From Thalassospira xiamenensis M-5 = DSM 17429 (GTDB lineage: Bacteria; Pseudomonadota; Alphaproteobacteria; Rhodospirillales; Thalassospiraceae), in assembly GCF_000300235.2 (NCBI RefSeq), contig NZ_CP004388.1:3232001-3296000 (forward strand): DNA of 64,000 bases, read 5' to 3'. The translations under genes were made by a program, and so were the position numbers. Shown in pieces: positions 9,479 to 17,984 of the stretch (positions within the stretch are counted from its first letter, which is position 1; each line of letters starts with the position of its first letter). The notes beneath the pieces were generated by a model, which had not been told where the DNA came from, did no database searches, and saw only the letters and a program-made list of their open reading frames with translations.

Positions 9479-11392
9479 ATGACAGAACACTTTGAAATCG
9501 TCGAGGATCGCGATGACATTCCGTCGAACCCGACAAACAATCCGCGTGTAGCCGACCTGATCAATGCCCGCCTTTCCCGCCGTGGCTTTTTCAAGGGGCT
9601 GATGGCAACCTCGGCCGTCGCTGGCGCCGGTATCGCGACCTCCGGCATGGCCCGTGCGCAGGACGCATCGACCCTGACCTTCAAATCGATCCCGCAGAAA
9701 ATCACCGAAACTCATGCGGTAGCTGACGGTTACGATGCCGACGTCCTGATTCGCTGGGGCGACAAGGTTGCTGCCGATGCACCGGCCTTCGTTCCGGGTG
9801 CTGTTGACGCAACCGCCCAGAATAAACAGTTCGGCTATAACTGTGACTATGTTGGCTATATGCCGCTGCCGGTCGGCTCGGACAATTCCGAACACGGCCT
9901 TCTGTGCGTCAGCCATGAATACACCAATGCGGAAATGATGTGGCCGGGACTCAAGGATGCCATGGGCGCATCACAAGAACAGGCCCTTCACGAAATTGCC
10001 GCCCACGGCCATTCCATCGTCGAAATCAAAAAGACCAATGGCAAATGGCAGGTCATCGACGGGTCAAATTATGCACGCCGCATTTCGGCCCTTGATACCG
10101 AAATGGCCATCTCCGGCCCGGCCGCCGGCCATGACCGCCTGAAAACCAGTTCTGACCCGACCGGCACGCGCGTCATCGGCACGCTGAACAACTGTGCAGG
10201 CGGCAAAACCCCGTGGGGCACCATCCTGATCGCCGAAGAAAACTTCAACGGCTATTTCGGGGGCGACATCGCCAAAACCAGCGAAGAACGCAACTACAAG
10301 CGCCTCGGCATCGAGCCGGACAGCTGGTATTCATGGGTCAAATATTTCGACCGTTTCAATGTCGAAAAAGAACCGAACGAACCGAACAAGTTCGGCTGGA
10401 TGGTCGAAATCGATCCCTACGATCCGACATCAATGCCCAAAAAACGCACCGCCCTTGGCCGCTTCAAACACGAAGGCGCAACTGTTATCGTCAACAAGGA
10501 TAACTCGGTTGTTGCCTATTCCGGCGACGATCAGCGTTTCGACTATCTCTATAAATTTGTTGCGGCGAACAAATACAATCCAAATGATCGCGCCGCAAAC
10601 ATGGACCTGCTTGACGAAGGCACGCTGTATGTTGCCCGGTTCAACGATGACGGTACCCTCGACTGGATGCCGATTATCTTTGGCGAAGGCCCGCTGACCG
10701 CCGAAAACGATTTCAACAGCCAGGCCGATGTCCTGATCGAAACCCGCCGTGCGGCTGACCTTCTGGGTGCTACCCAGATGGACCGCCCCGAAGATGTCGA
10801 ACCGAACCCGGTCAACGGCAAAGTCTACGTTATGCTGACCAATAACAGCAAACGCAAGGAACCCAATGCCGCCAACCCGCGTGCAGCCAACCCGCATGGT
10901 CATGTTCTTGAACTGACTCCTCCGGGGGGTATGGGCAAGGATGCGGATCACACCGCAAATCGCTTCACTTGGGACATCATGATTGCTGCGGGCAATCCTG
11001 CCAATCCGGATGACAAAGCGGTTTACCACCCTGCTGCCGAAGCCTGGGTATCATGCCCTGACAATATGGCAATCGACCATCGTGGTCGTTTGTGGATTTC
11101 GTCTGACGGAGCACAGGGTTCCGACATTCCTGATGGCATGTGGGCAACCGATGTTGATGGGCCGGGTCGTGCATTGACCAAATTCTTCTTTGCCTGCCCG
11201 GTTGGCGCTGAAATGTGCGGCCCGGAATTCACCCCGGACGGAACGACCCTGTTTGTCGCGGTTCAGCACCCAGCAGATGGTTCGACATATGACGCACCCA
11301 GCACCCGCTGGCCGGACTTCAAGGACGGCGTTCCGGCGCGTCCGTCGGTGGTTGCGATCACCAAGCAGGGCGGCGGCGAAATCGCAAGCTAA
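9479..11392 (+). CDS. phoX: PhoX-family alkaline phosphatase, Tat-exported
   Basis: PhoX phosphatases (DUF839) are periplasmic Ca/Fe enzymes that release phosphate from organic phosphoesters and are frequent in marine bacteria. The 637-residue protein carries a twin-arginine signal: S-R-R-G-F-F-K at residues 33-39, a hydrophobic stretch, and likely cleavage after ARA near residue 60. The mature part has family segments such as LCVSHEYTNAEMMW, NNCAGGKTPWGTILIAEENF, DRPEDVEPNP and WISSDGAQ. It starts with ATG after GGCAGAGAGAG. Together with the PhoA-type enzyme 330 bp downstream it gives this locus two unrelated phosphatases exported by different routes. Confidence 0.9.
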   Translation: MTEHFEIVEDRDDIPSNPTNNPRVADLINARLSRRGFFKGLMATSAVAGAGIATSGMARAQDASTLTFKSIPQKITETHAVADGYDADVLIRWGDKVAADAPAFVPGAVDATAQNKQFGYNCDYVGYMPLPVGSDNSEHGLLCVSHEYTNAEMMWPGLKDAMGASQEQALHEIAAHGHSIVEIKKTNGKWQVIDGSNYARRISALDTEMAISGPAAGHDRLKTSSDPTGTRVIGTLNNCAGGKTPWGTILIAEENFNGYFGGDIAKTSEERNYKRLGIEPDSWYSWVKYFDRFNVEKEPNEPNKFGWMVEIDPYDPTSMPKKRTALGRFKHEGATVIVNKDNSVVAYSGDDQRFDYLYKFVAANKYNPNDRAANMDLLDEGTLYVARFNDDGTLDWMPIIFGEGPLTAENDFNSQADVLIETRRAADLLGATQMDRPEDVEPNPVNGKVYVMLTNNSKRKEPNAANPRAANPHGHVLELTPPGGMGKDADHTANRFTWDIMIAAGNPANPDDKAVYHPAAEAWVSCPDNMAIDHRGRLWISSDGAQGSDIPDGMWATDVDGPGRALTKFFFACPVGAEMCGPEFTPDGTTLFVAVQHPADGSTYDAPSTRWPDFKDGVPARPSVVAITKQGGGEIAS

Positions 11393-11717
11393 GGCCACGA
11401 AACACACCTGATGGATCACACGCTGGTCCTGAAGAAAATGGCGGCGGGCAAGGATGTATTTCCGGTCCGCCGTCCTTGTTTTACCTGCTATGTCGGTTCA
11501 TTCGCACATCGGAATATTGGTCAAATTGTTCAAGGCTTTAGTTTGGAATAAATCCAATTCATGAAGCTTCGAGCCCCAAAATACATTCACCCGAACATTG
11601 TAACCTATCAATCACATTAGCTTCACCAAACCGCCCCTTATCGATCTTAAAATGAGAACCATTCGCTGCATGGCAGAGTGCAGCCGAATATTCCGTTCGA
11701 TAAGGGAGAACATCGAA
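11393..11717 (+). promoter_or_regulatory. 325-bp gap: possible phoX terminator and phoA promoter
   Basis: No gene was seen. A weak hairpin (GGCGG at 11442-11446 with CCGCC at 11467-11471, then GTCCTTGTTTT) could end phoX transcription. At 11598-11615 TTGTAAC-CTAT-CAATCAC resembles a PHO box (two 7-mers 11 bp apart, consensus CTGTCAT/CTGTCAC), matching 4 of 7 and 5 of 7 positions. This is suggestive only. Confidence 0.35.
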
Positions 11718-13208
11718 ATGAAACGCCTTCTTGTCGCTTCCGCACTGGCTGGTGCCATGTGTGCGAACGTTGCTGTTGCCGCTGACATGCTGCCGCAGGC
11801 CAATGATCCGTATTTCGTCGCCGCCCAGCAGACCCTGCAGCAGAAACTGCAACAGCAGGCCAACACCAACCGCGCCAAGAACATCATCCTGTTCGTTGGC
11901 GACGGCATGAGCATCCCGACCGTTACCGCAGCCCGCATCTATGAAGGCCAGAAGCGCGGTGTGGACGGCGAAAGCAACAGCCTCGCCTTCGGCCAGTTCC
12001 CGAACGTTGCCCTTGCCAAAACCTATACCCACGACGGGCAGATCGCAGACTCGGCTCCGACCGCATCGGCGATGATGGCTGGCGTCAAAATGAATAACGG
12101 CACCATCGGCGTCAGCTCGGACGTTGTCCGTGGCGATTGCAAGGCACAGCTTGCCCATCCGGTCAAAAGCCTTGCGGCCCAGGCCGAAGAACAGGGCATG
12201 TCGACCGGCGTGATTTCCACCGCTCGTCTGACCCATGCGACCCCGGCAGCAACCTATGTTCACACCTCCGATCGTAACTGGGAAAGCGACAGCGACCTCT
12301 CTGATGCTGCCAAAGCGGATGGCTGCAAAGACATCGCAGCCCAGTTGATTGAATGGTCGGCGGGCGACGGGCTGGAAGTTGCCTTTGGTGGCGGTCGCCG
12401 CATGTTCATGGACAAAACCATGGAAGACCCGGAAGACAAGGGCAAGATGGGCCAGCGTTCCGACGGTCGCGATCTGACCAAGGAATGGGTTGATGCCAAG
12501 GGTAAAGGCGCGTCCTACATCTGGAACAAAGAACAGTTTGATGCGATCGACGTTGCATCGGCAAAGCATGTTCTGGGTCTGTTTGACCGCTCGCACATGG
12601 AATATGAAGCCGACCGCGCCAAAGATGCGGCTGGCGAACCGAGCCTGGCCGAAATGACCGGCAAGGCAATTGATATTCTGTCGAAAAATGACAAGGGTTA
12701 CTTCCTGATGGTTGAAGCTGGTCGTATCGACCATGCCCATCACGAAGGCAATGCGGCACGCGCACTCGAAGACACCGTCGCACTGAACGACGCGGTCAAG
12801 GAAGCCATGGGCAAGGTCAATCTTGACGATACCCTGATCATCGTCACGGCCGATCACTCGCACACCATGACCATTTCCGGCTATTCCAGCCGCGGCAATC
12901 CGATCCTTGGCGTTTCCGAGGAAAAGGGCGACGACGGCAAACCTTACACTACCCTTGGCTACATGAACGGCCCGGGTGCGCTTAAGGACGAAGTCCGTGC
13001 CGACCTGACCAATGTCGACACCACCGACATTGACTTCCTTCAGCAGGCACTGGTCCCGATGAGCAGCGAAACCCATGCTGGCGATGATGTTGCCATCTTT
13101 GCCAACGGCCCGTGGTCGCACCTGTTCAGCGGTGTCGTTGAACAGAACTTCATCTATCACGTCATGTCCTATGCCTCGAAAATCGAAGACCGCATGGCTT
13201 CGAAATAA
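11718..13208 (+). CDS. phoA: Alkaline phosphatase, PhoA superfamily, Sec-exported
   Basis: A periplasmic metal-dependent phosphomonoesterase of 496 residues. The start at 11718 (MKRLLVASALAGAMCANVAVA) is chosen because it follows AAGGGAGAAC and begins a classic Sec signal cleaved near residue 22. A longer ATG at 11652 lacks these. Active-site features are FVGDGMS (metal-binding Asp62), ADSAPTASAMM (nucleophile Ser112), VEAGRIDHAHHEGNA and TADHSHT, which supply the zinc-binding His/Asp residues. The Ser-Ala-Pro-Thr-Ala form resembles eukaryotic and marine-type enzymes more than E. coli PhoA. A strong terminator follows directly. Confidence 0.93.
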   Translation: MKRLLVASALAGAMCANVAVAADMLPQANDPYFVAAQQTLQQKLQQQANTNRAKNIILFVGDGMSIPTVTAARIYEGQKRGVDGESNSLAFGQFPNVALAKTYTHDGQIADSAPTASAMMAGVKMNNGTIGVSSDVVRGDCKAQLAHPVKSLAAQAEEQGMSTGVISTARLTHATPAATYVHTSDRNWESDSDLSDAAKADGCKDIAAQLIEWSAGDGLEVAFGGGRRMFMDKTMEDPEDKGKMGQRSDGRDLTKEWVDAKGKGASYIWNKEQFDAIDVASAKHVLGLFDRSHMEYEADRAKDAAGEPSLAEMTGKAIDILSKNDKGYFLMVEAGRIDHAHHEGNAARALEDTVALNDAVKEAMGKVNLDDTLIIVTADHSHTMTISGYSSRGNPILGVSEEKGDDGKPYTTLGYMNGPGALKDEVRADLTNVDTTDIDFLQQALVPMSSETHAGDDVAIFANGPWSHLFSGVVEQNFIYHVMSYASKIEDRMASK

Positions 13209-13225
13209 GGCTTGCGTCTGATACC

Positions 13226-13260
13226 GCCGACCGCAGCAAACTGCGGTCGGCATTTTCTTT
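13226..13260 (+). terminator. Rho-independent terminator of phoA
   Basis: A perfect 11-bp stem GCCGACCGCAG (13226-13236) pairs with 13241-13251 across a CAAA loop and is followed by ATTTTCTTT. Confidence 0.9.
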
Positions 13261-13273
13261 GATGGAGATTTCC

Positions 13274-13714
13274 ATGATCGTCGGACGCCGCACATTCATT
13301 GCAGGTGCAGCCGCCACCGCCGGGATGCTGATCGCCCCGCCGGCCTTTGCACGCGACCGGATCAAAATTCCCGATATTTACGAAACCCAGAACGAATTTT
13401 CCGTTCAGGCCAAGACATTCGCCAAAGATAAAAGTCGCATCGAAATTACCGGCTTCATGGCTCCGCCACTTAAGGCGGAGGCATCCTTTTTCGTACTGAC
13501 CCGTCGCCCGATGTCAGTTTGCCCGTTCTGCGAAACATCCGCCGACTGGCCGGTCGATATTGTCTTTGTCAGAACCCGCGAAAGGGTCGACGCCGTCGCC
13601 TTTAACCGCATGATCGTCACGAGCGGCATTCTCGAGCTCGGCGAAGCCAAAGATGAGGAAACCGGATTTGTCAGCCTTGTCCGACTTGTCGATGCAGAGT
13701 TCGAAGTCCTCTAA
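13274..13714 (+). CDS. Exported DUF3299-like protein of the ABC operon
   Basis: A 146-residue exported protein with a twin-arginine-like signal (GRRTFIAGAAATAGMLIAPPAFA). The mature part has the pattern of DUF3299-type proteins: EITGFMAPPLKAEASFFVLTR, then a PMSVCPFCET cysteine pair, then VDIVFVRT and a short strand-rich end. That match is by eye and moderate. The start at 13274 has GGAG six bases upstream; an ATG at 13262 lacks a ribosome site. It overlaps the ATPase gene downstream, so the three genes form one translationally coupled unit. In gammaproteobacterial zinc-uptake loci such as zrg, a DUF3299 protein accompanies a similar ABC pair, which suggests a metal-related role. Confidence 0.65.
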   Translation: MIVGRRTFIAGAAATAGMLIAPPAFARDRIKIPDIYETQNEFSVQAKTFAKDKSRIEITGFMAPPLKAEASFFVLTRRPMSVCPFCETSADWPVDIVFVRTRERVDAVAFNRMIVTSGILELGEAKDEETGFVSLVRLVDAEFEVL

Positions 13715-14429
13715 GCCCGGCGCAGATCAAAGCGCGTCGGACCTGTTGCGGATTTCGGATCTTCAACTGCGCTATCATCGCAATACGGCCCCGGTCATCA
13801 GCCTGCCATCCCTTGCCATCCATCAGGGCGAGGTCGTTGGCATTTCCGGCCCGTCGGGGTCGGGGAAGTCCAGCCTGCTTTATCTGATCAGCGGCCTTTT
13901 GCGTCCGACAGGCGGCAATATCATCTGGAACGGAACCGATATCACCAGCCTGTCCGAAGGCGCATCTGATCGCTGGCGCCGCCAATCGATCAGTTTTGTC
14001 TTTCAGGATTTCCATCTGATTGATGAAGTCAGCCCGCTTGAAAATGTTCTGATCCCGGCAAGCTTTGCCGGATGGCGCATTTCACCAGAAACCCGTAAAC
14101 GCGCCTATGATCTTCTTGATCAGGTCGGCGTCCCGATGGCGCGCAAAAGCACATCGGACCTATCGCGCGGCGAACAGCAACGCGTGGCGATTGCACGTGC
14201 CCTTCTGTTCGATCCGCCGATCATCCTTGCTGATGAACCAACCGCAAGCTTGGATGACACAGCAAGCCAGATCGCGACTGACATTCTGTTTTCACTTGCC
14301 GGATCAAACCGCACCCTGATCACCGTCAGCCACGACCGCGACGTGATTGATCGCTGCGCGCGCATCCTGAAATTCGACAAGGGCCATCTTGTGGATGATG
14401 CGACCACCAACCGGGCGGAGGGCACATGA
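13653..14429 (+). CDS. ABC transporter ATP-binding protein (LolD/MacB type)
   Basis: The nucleotide-binding subunit partnering the FtsX-type permease downstream. Walker A is GPSGSGKSS, the Q-loop is in SFVFQDFHLIDEVSPLENV, the signature is LSRGEQQRV, and Walker B with the D-loop is IILADEPTASLDD, ending in the ISHD-like switch VSHDRD. Size (about 245-258 residues) and motifs place it with LolD/MacB/YtrE-type ATPases. The ATG at 13653 lies inside the preceding gene; a second ATG at 13692 still overlaps its stop codon. The end overlaps the permease start by ATGA, so expression is coupled on both sides. Confidence 0.88.
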   Translation: MRKPDLSALSDLSMQSSKSSKPGADQSASDLLRISDLQLRYHRNTAPVISLPSLAIHQGEVVGISGPSGSGKSSLLYLISGLLRPTGGNIIWNGTDITSLSEGASDRWRRQSISFVFQDFHLIDEVSPLENVLIPASFAGWRISPETRKRAYDLLDQVGVPMARKSTSDLSRGEQQRVAIARALLFDPPIILADEPTASLDDTASQIATDILFSLAGSNRTLITVSHDRDVIDRCARILKFDKGHLVDDATTNRAEGT

Positions 14430-15757
14430 ACCCGTTTCCCATCGTCATTGCAAGCCTGCGCCGCCACTGGATCATGAATATTCTGTTCGTGCTGCTGATC
14501 GCGGTTGCGGTTGCCATTGGTGTCGGCATTACCGCACAGGAACGTGCACTGCGCCAAGGCAGCGCCAAGGCCGCCGACAAATTCGACATCCTTATCGCCG
14601 CCCCCGGCAGCCAGACCGAAATCGTCATGAACACGATTTTCCTGCGCCATAGCGCGATCAATCTACTCGATGGTCAACACTGGGCCAGCCTGATGACCGA
14701 CCCGCGGGTTGAAATCGCCGCCCCGCTTGCCTTTGGCGATAGCTGGCAGGATTACAGCATTGTCGGATCGACGCCGCAATTCGTAGCCTATCTGTCGGAT
14801 GGACTGGCAAACGGCCATATATTTGAAAACATCGAACAGGCCGTTATCGGTGCTGCCGTCCCGCTTGAAATAGGCGATGAATTCGAGCCCAGCCACGGTC
14901 ATGGTGCCGAAGCCGAGCTTGAACATCATCACGGCGTTCATCTACAAGTCGTCGGCAAGATGAAGCCCACCGGAACCCCGTGGGATAGTGCGATCATCGT
15001 TGCCGTCGAGCAGGTCTGGGATATCCATGCCCTGCCAACCGGCCATGATGAAGACGAAGATCACGACCATAACGGTGCCGCAGAAGAACATCATGACGAA
15101 CATGAAGATCATGATCATGACGAAGCAGCGGAACATCACGACGAGGATCACGAGCACGAGCACGAGCACGAACATCAGGTGATGGACCATATCGGCCCGC
15201 CCTTTGATGCCGATGCCCTGCCCGGTGTTCCGGCACTGGTTGTCCGCCCCAAAAGCGTCGCAGCCGCCTATACGCTGCGTGCCGATTACCGGACAGACCA
15301 CAGCACCGCCTTCTTCCCGGCCGAGGTTCTGGTGGAAATGTATCGCCTGCTGGGCAATGCCGGTTCGGTGATGCGTGCCATGGCACTGGGATCACAGGGA
15401 CTGGTCGTTGCCGCCATTCTGGCCGCGATCCTGGCATTGATGCAGCTTTATCGCAAACAATTCGCTGTCCTGCGCGCTCTTGGCGCACCGCGAAGCTATG
15501 TGTTTGGCGCGATCTGGTCCTATGTCTCGATCCTTGTCGTGATCGGTGCCATTGCCGGTCTTGGACTTGGCTGGTTTGTTGCCCAATCGGTTTCTACCGT
15601 CTTTACGGCCGAAACCGGTATGGCGTTACAGGCAACAATTTCAGGCTCAGAACTATCGCTTGCCGGTGGCTTTGTCCTGATTGGCCTGATCCTGGCCACG
15701 GTTCCGGCCTTCCTGCTTTATCGGCGGCCAGTCGTCGAGGCCTTGCGCAACTCATAA
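14426..15757 (+). CDS. FtsX/MacB-type ABC permease with His-rich periplasmic loop
   Basis: A 443-residue permease with one N-terminal transmembrane helix (about 15-38), a large periplasmic domain, and three C-terminal helices (about 322-350, 362-388, 405-435), the FtsX topology. The periplasmic domain contains a small histidine cluster (157-171) and a striking His/Asp/Glu-only stretch (206-250). The latter is encoded partly by GAGCAC repeats near 15149-15175 and is typical of a Zn(II) or other transition-metal buffer. With the DUF3299-like protein and ATPase it resembles zrg-type zinc systems. It could instead move a lipid or lipoprotein in a metal-responsive way, as FtsX proteins usually do. 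The start overlaps the ATPase stop. Confidence 0.85.
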   Translation: MNPFPIVIASLRRHWIMNILFVLLIAVAVAIGVGITAQERALRQGSAKAADKFDILIAAPGSQTEIVMNTIFLRHSAINLLDGQHWASLMTDPRVEIAAPLAFGDSWQDYSIVGSTPQFVAYLSDGLANGHIFENIEQAVIGAAVPLEIGDEFEPSHGHGAEAELEHHHGVHLQVVGKMKPTGTPWDSAIIVAVEQVWDIHALPTGHDEDEDHDHNGAAEEHHDEHEDHDHDEAAEHHDEDHEHEHEHEHQVMDHIGPPFDADALPGVPALVVRPKSVAAAYTLRADYRTDHSTAFFPAEVLVEMYRLLGNAGSVMRAMALGSQGLVVAAILAAILALMQLYRKQFAVLRALGAPRSYVFGAIWSYVSILVVIGAIAGLGLGWFVAQSVSTVFTAETGMALQATISGSELSLAGGFVLIGLILATVPAFLLYRRPVVEALRNS

Positions 15758-15761
15758 AAAC

Positions 15762-15789
15762 GCCCCCAGCAGACCAATCTGCCGGGGGC
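15762..15789. terminator. Bidirectional terminator between permease and YHS gene
   Basis: A 12-bp stem with one mismatch (15762-15773 with 15778-15789, loop CCAA) sits between convergent genes. It is flanked by an A-run on one side and ATTTCAT on the other. Confidence 0.7.
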
Positions 15790-15808
15790 ATTTCATCCTG
15801 AGGTCACC

Positions 15809-16354
15809 TTACTTCACCGGGGCTGTCCCGTCATAGGTGCCGTCATTATCGCGGATCGCCTTCCAGCTTTTATCCGACGCATCCTTGGCTTCAAGCGACG
15901 TCCAATTACCTTCGGACTTGTTGATATTCCCACTGATATCGCTGGACCAGAAACCAACCACCGTCGGCGTGATGTTCAGATAAAGCGCCCCATCGACAAT
16001 CCGCCAAAGGTTCGGATTTGCCGGAACCTTGCCCCCCTGTGCAATGCCATAGGCACAATGCCCGTCATATTTCGGCGCATATTTTGCAGGATTGGCAACA
16101 AACATGTCGCGATGCTCCTCGGATGCAAACGCCCATGTCGCACCGTTGTAATTGGCGGTAATATCGGCACGACCCGGCACCGCAAGTGGCTGTGCCCCGC
16201 CCGGCTCCGCCTGTTTCAGATCGAAATAGGCCACCGGATCATACCCGCTGATCGCAAATCCGGTTTCATCAACATATTGCTCCCCGGCAAAAGCCGCCCC
16301 TGACGCCGCTACCATCACGCACGAGGCCAGTAAAATACGCTTAAGCATGACCAT
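15809..16354 (-). CDS. Exported YHS domain-containing protein
   Basis: A protein of about 181 residues beginning MVMLKRILLASCVMVAASGAAFAG, a Sec signal. The mature part starts with the YHS-type pattern GFAISGYDPVAYFDLKQAEPG, then TWAFASEEHRDMFVANPAKYAPKYDGHCAYGIAQG, which is a canonical YHS domain of the exported kind. The C-terminal WKAIRDND is unassigned. YHS domains are found in metal-handling proteins, but no metal ligands can be proven here. The ATG at 16354 has GGAG four bases upstream; an ATG at 16348 is also possible. It converges on the metal-type ABC operon and diverges from the VOC gene. Confidence 0.82.
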   Translation of the reverse strand: MVMLKRILLASCVMVAASGAAFAGEQYVDETGFAISGYDPVAYFDLKQAEPGGAQPLAVPGRADITANYNGATWAFASEEHRDMFVANPAKYAPKYDGHCAYGIAQGGKVPANPNLWRIVDGALYLNITPTVVGFWSSDISGNINKSEGNWTSLEAKDASDKSWKAIRDNDGTYDGTAPVK

Positions 16355-16487
16355 AAAACTCCGTTTGCTGTCTTGATGATCACAGACTGCAAAAAGCGCC
16401 CCCAAAGGTAAAATGACGTTGCGACACTGTTTCGTGAAGCCGCGTGACCAATGGCGTCCAAAATCGAGCTGATCACGAATTTTCCTA

Positions 16488-16518
16488 TTGACCTCAACTT
16501 AAGTTAAGGAATTACACA
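16488..16518 (+). promoter_or_regulatory. MerR/SoxR-type promoter of the VOC gene
   Basis: A -35 box TTGACC (16488-16493) and a -10-like TACACA (16513-16518) are 19 bp apart. The spacer holds CCTCAACTTAAGTTAAGG (16492-16509), a palindrome with one mismatched pair. Over-long spacers filled by such a palindrome are the hallmark of promoters bent by MerR-family activators, and the CCTCAA half resembles SoxR boxes. No MerR gene is present in the window. Confidence 0.65.
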
Positions 16519-16554
16519 GAAAACAGTTGAGAGAAAAACATAAAGGAGATCACC

Positions 16555-16938
16555 ATGAGTGATGCATTTTTGGAACATGTGAATTTCACCGTCGCTGATC
16601 CAGCCAAAACGGCTGCACAATTATGCGACTGGTTTGGCTGGCATGTGCGCTGGAACGGTCCGGCAAAGGATAACGGCATCAGCTATCATGTCGGCAGTGA
16701 TACAAGCTATGTCGCCGTCTATTCCGGCGGAACACCGGTAAGTTCGGACGAAAATTCCTATCGCACGCTGGGTGGGATGAACCATGTCGCCATTGTGGTT
16801 GACGACCTTGATGCCACCGAAAAGAAAATCCTCGCCAGCGGCCTTAAAACCCACAATCACGCAGATTACGAGCCCGGCCGCCGGTTCTATTTCCACGATG
16901 AAAACGGCATCGAGTTCGAGGTAGTCAGCTATAGCTGA
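16555..16938 (+). CDS. VOC/glyoxalase-fold protein
   Basis: A 127-residue single-module vicinal-oxygen-chelate protein. It starts MSDAFLEHVNFTVADPAKTAAQLCDWFGW and has the repeated beta-alpha-beta pattern with HVAIVVDDLDATEKKI and the closing FYFHDENGIEFEVVSYS. His9 and the terminal Glu are in positions used for metal binding in the family. It might be a glyoxalase, a dioxygenase or a drug- or electrophile-binding protein; the sequence does not decide. A strong AAAGGAGATCACC precedes the ATG. Its promoter is of MerR/SoxR type, which suggests induction by redox-cycling or electrophilic compounds. Confidence 0.85.
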   Translation: MSDAFLEHVNFTVADPAKTAAQLCDWFGWHVRWNGPAKDNGISYHVGSDTSYVAVYSGGTPVSSDENSYRTLGGMNHVAIVVDDLDATEKKILASGLKTHNHADYEPGRRFYFHDENGIEFEVVSYS

Positions 16939-16961
16939 CCATCTGCCAGACGGCGCTTAAA

Positions 16962-17786
16962 TCAGCAAGGTTTATACGCCCGGTCATTATGAAGCGACGG
17001 CACCATCCGCCGAATGTCTTCGACCCGGTCCAGATCGATCTCGGCGGTAACAAAGCCGGGATCGGTCCCCGCATCGGCAAGAACCTCACCCCATGGATCG
17101 ATAATAAGCGAATGGCCGAATGTCTGCCGGTTGCCCGGATGATCACCACACTGTGCGGCTGCAACCACATAACAACCATTTTCAATCGCGCGTGACCGCA
17201 ACAGATTGTGCCAGTGCGCCTGCCCGGTCGTGCGCGTAAACGCCGCCGGGATCGACAGAATCTTTGCCCCCGCCTTGGCATAATCACGGAAAAGCTGCGG
17301 GAACCGGACGTCATAGCAAATCGCGATGCCGATATCGCCGATATTGGTTTTGGCAAGCCGTGCCTGATCGCCGGGGCGGAATGTTTTACTTTCGCGGTAA
17401 CTTTCCCCATTCGCCAGATCGACATCAAACATATGGATCTTGTCATAGGATGTGATCACCGCCCCGTCCGGGCCGATCACAAAGCAGCGATTGGCAACCC
17501 GGTCTTCGCCCGGCACCTTCACATGCAATGACCCGACAATCAGGGTCGATTTCAGTTCTTCGGCCAGATCGCAGAAAAATGTCAGGGCCGGATGATCGGC
17601 CTCGTCAAAGGCGGCTGTCCGCACCTTTTCCCCGCCAAACGACATCATCGAAACATTTTCCGGAAACGCAATAAGCGTCGCCCCCGCCGCATGGGCATCG
17701 CGCGCATAGGTCGCGGCACGTGCAAGGTTGTCGCTCATATTGTCACGCGCATTCACCTGGACACAGGCAGCAATGAAACGGGCCAT
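16962..17786 (-). CDS. Carbon-nitrogen hydrolase, nitrilase superfamily (Nit1/omega-amidase-like)
   Basis: A 274-residue amidase with the full catalytic set: Glu43 (FPENVS), Lys116 (YDKIHMFDVD) and Cys157 (AICYDVRFPQLFR). The DKIHLFDV- and RFP-type motifs place it near Nit1, the deaminated-glutathione amidase, and omega-amidase. Repair of deaminated glutathione is a reasonable guess, in keeping with grxC nearby, but is not proven. In other alphaproteobacteria I recall this gene between grxC and the DUF1178 gene. Here the neighbours are separated by about 3 kb and 8 kb of unrelated genes. The ATG at 17786 follows AAGGAGACGATGTC. Confidence 0.88.
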   Translation of the reverse strand: MARFIAACVQVNARDNMSDNLARAATYARDAHAAGATLIAFPENVSMMSFGGEKVRTAAFDEADHPALTFFCDLAEELKSTLIVGSLHVKVPGEDRVANRCFVIGPDGAVITSYDKIHMFDVDLANGESYRESKTFRPGDQARLAKTNIGDIGIAICYDVRFPQLFRDYAKAGAKILSIPAAFTRTTGQAHWHNLLRSRAIENGCYVVAAAQCGDHPGNRQTFGHSLIIDPWGEVLADAGTDPGFVTAEIDLDRVEDIRRMVPSLHNDRAYKPC

Positions 17787-17945
17787 GACATCGTCTCCTT
17801 ATCGTTGTTCTGCGATAATCATGGAACGCGATCGGACCACGGACAATACACAATTGGGCTATCGCGCCACCAAAACAGTGTTTTAATCTGAGAACACAAC
17901 CACAGAGTCATTTTTTGTCGATTTGATCTTCCAATGGTTAAGTTT

Positions 17946-17959
17946 AGTGTATACAGTAT
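17946..17959 (+). promoter_or_regulatory. Candidate GntR operator
   Basis: TAGTGTATACAGTA is a 14-bp near-palindrome (12 of 14 positions symmetric, with a perfect TGTATACA core). It lies 26 bp upstream of the GntR gene start. GntR/FadR-type proteins often bind such GT-N-AC sites in their own promoters. Confidence 0.5.
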
Positions 17960-17984
17960 TCCACATGCGAAAAAAGGATTGAAG

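Noticed and set aside
11559-13295. 578-codon open frame on the minus strand
   Set aside because: It lies antisense to phoA, whose frame has a signal peptide and all active-site motifs. The minus-strand translation shows no family pattern and is a by-product of codon use.
15043-15180. GAGCAC-type short repeats as a possible microsatellite or CRISPR-like array
   Set aside because: They are in frame in the permease gene and encode the His/Glu loop. There are no spacers.
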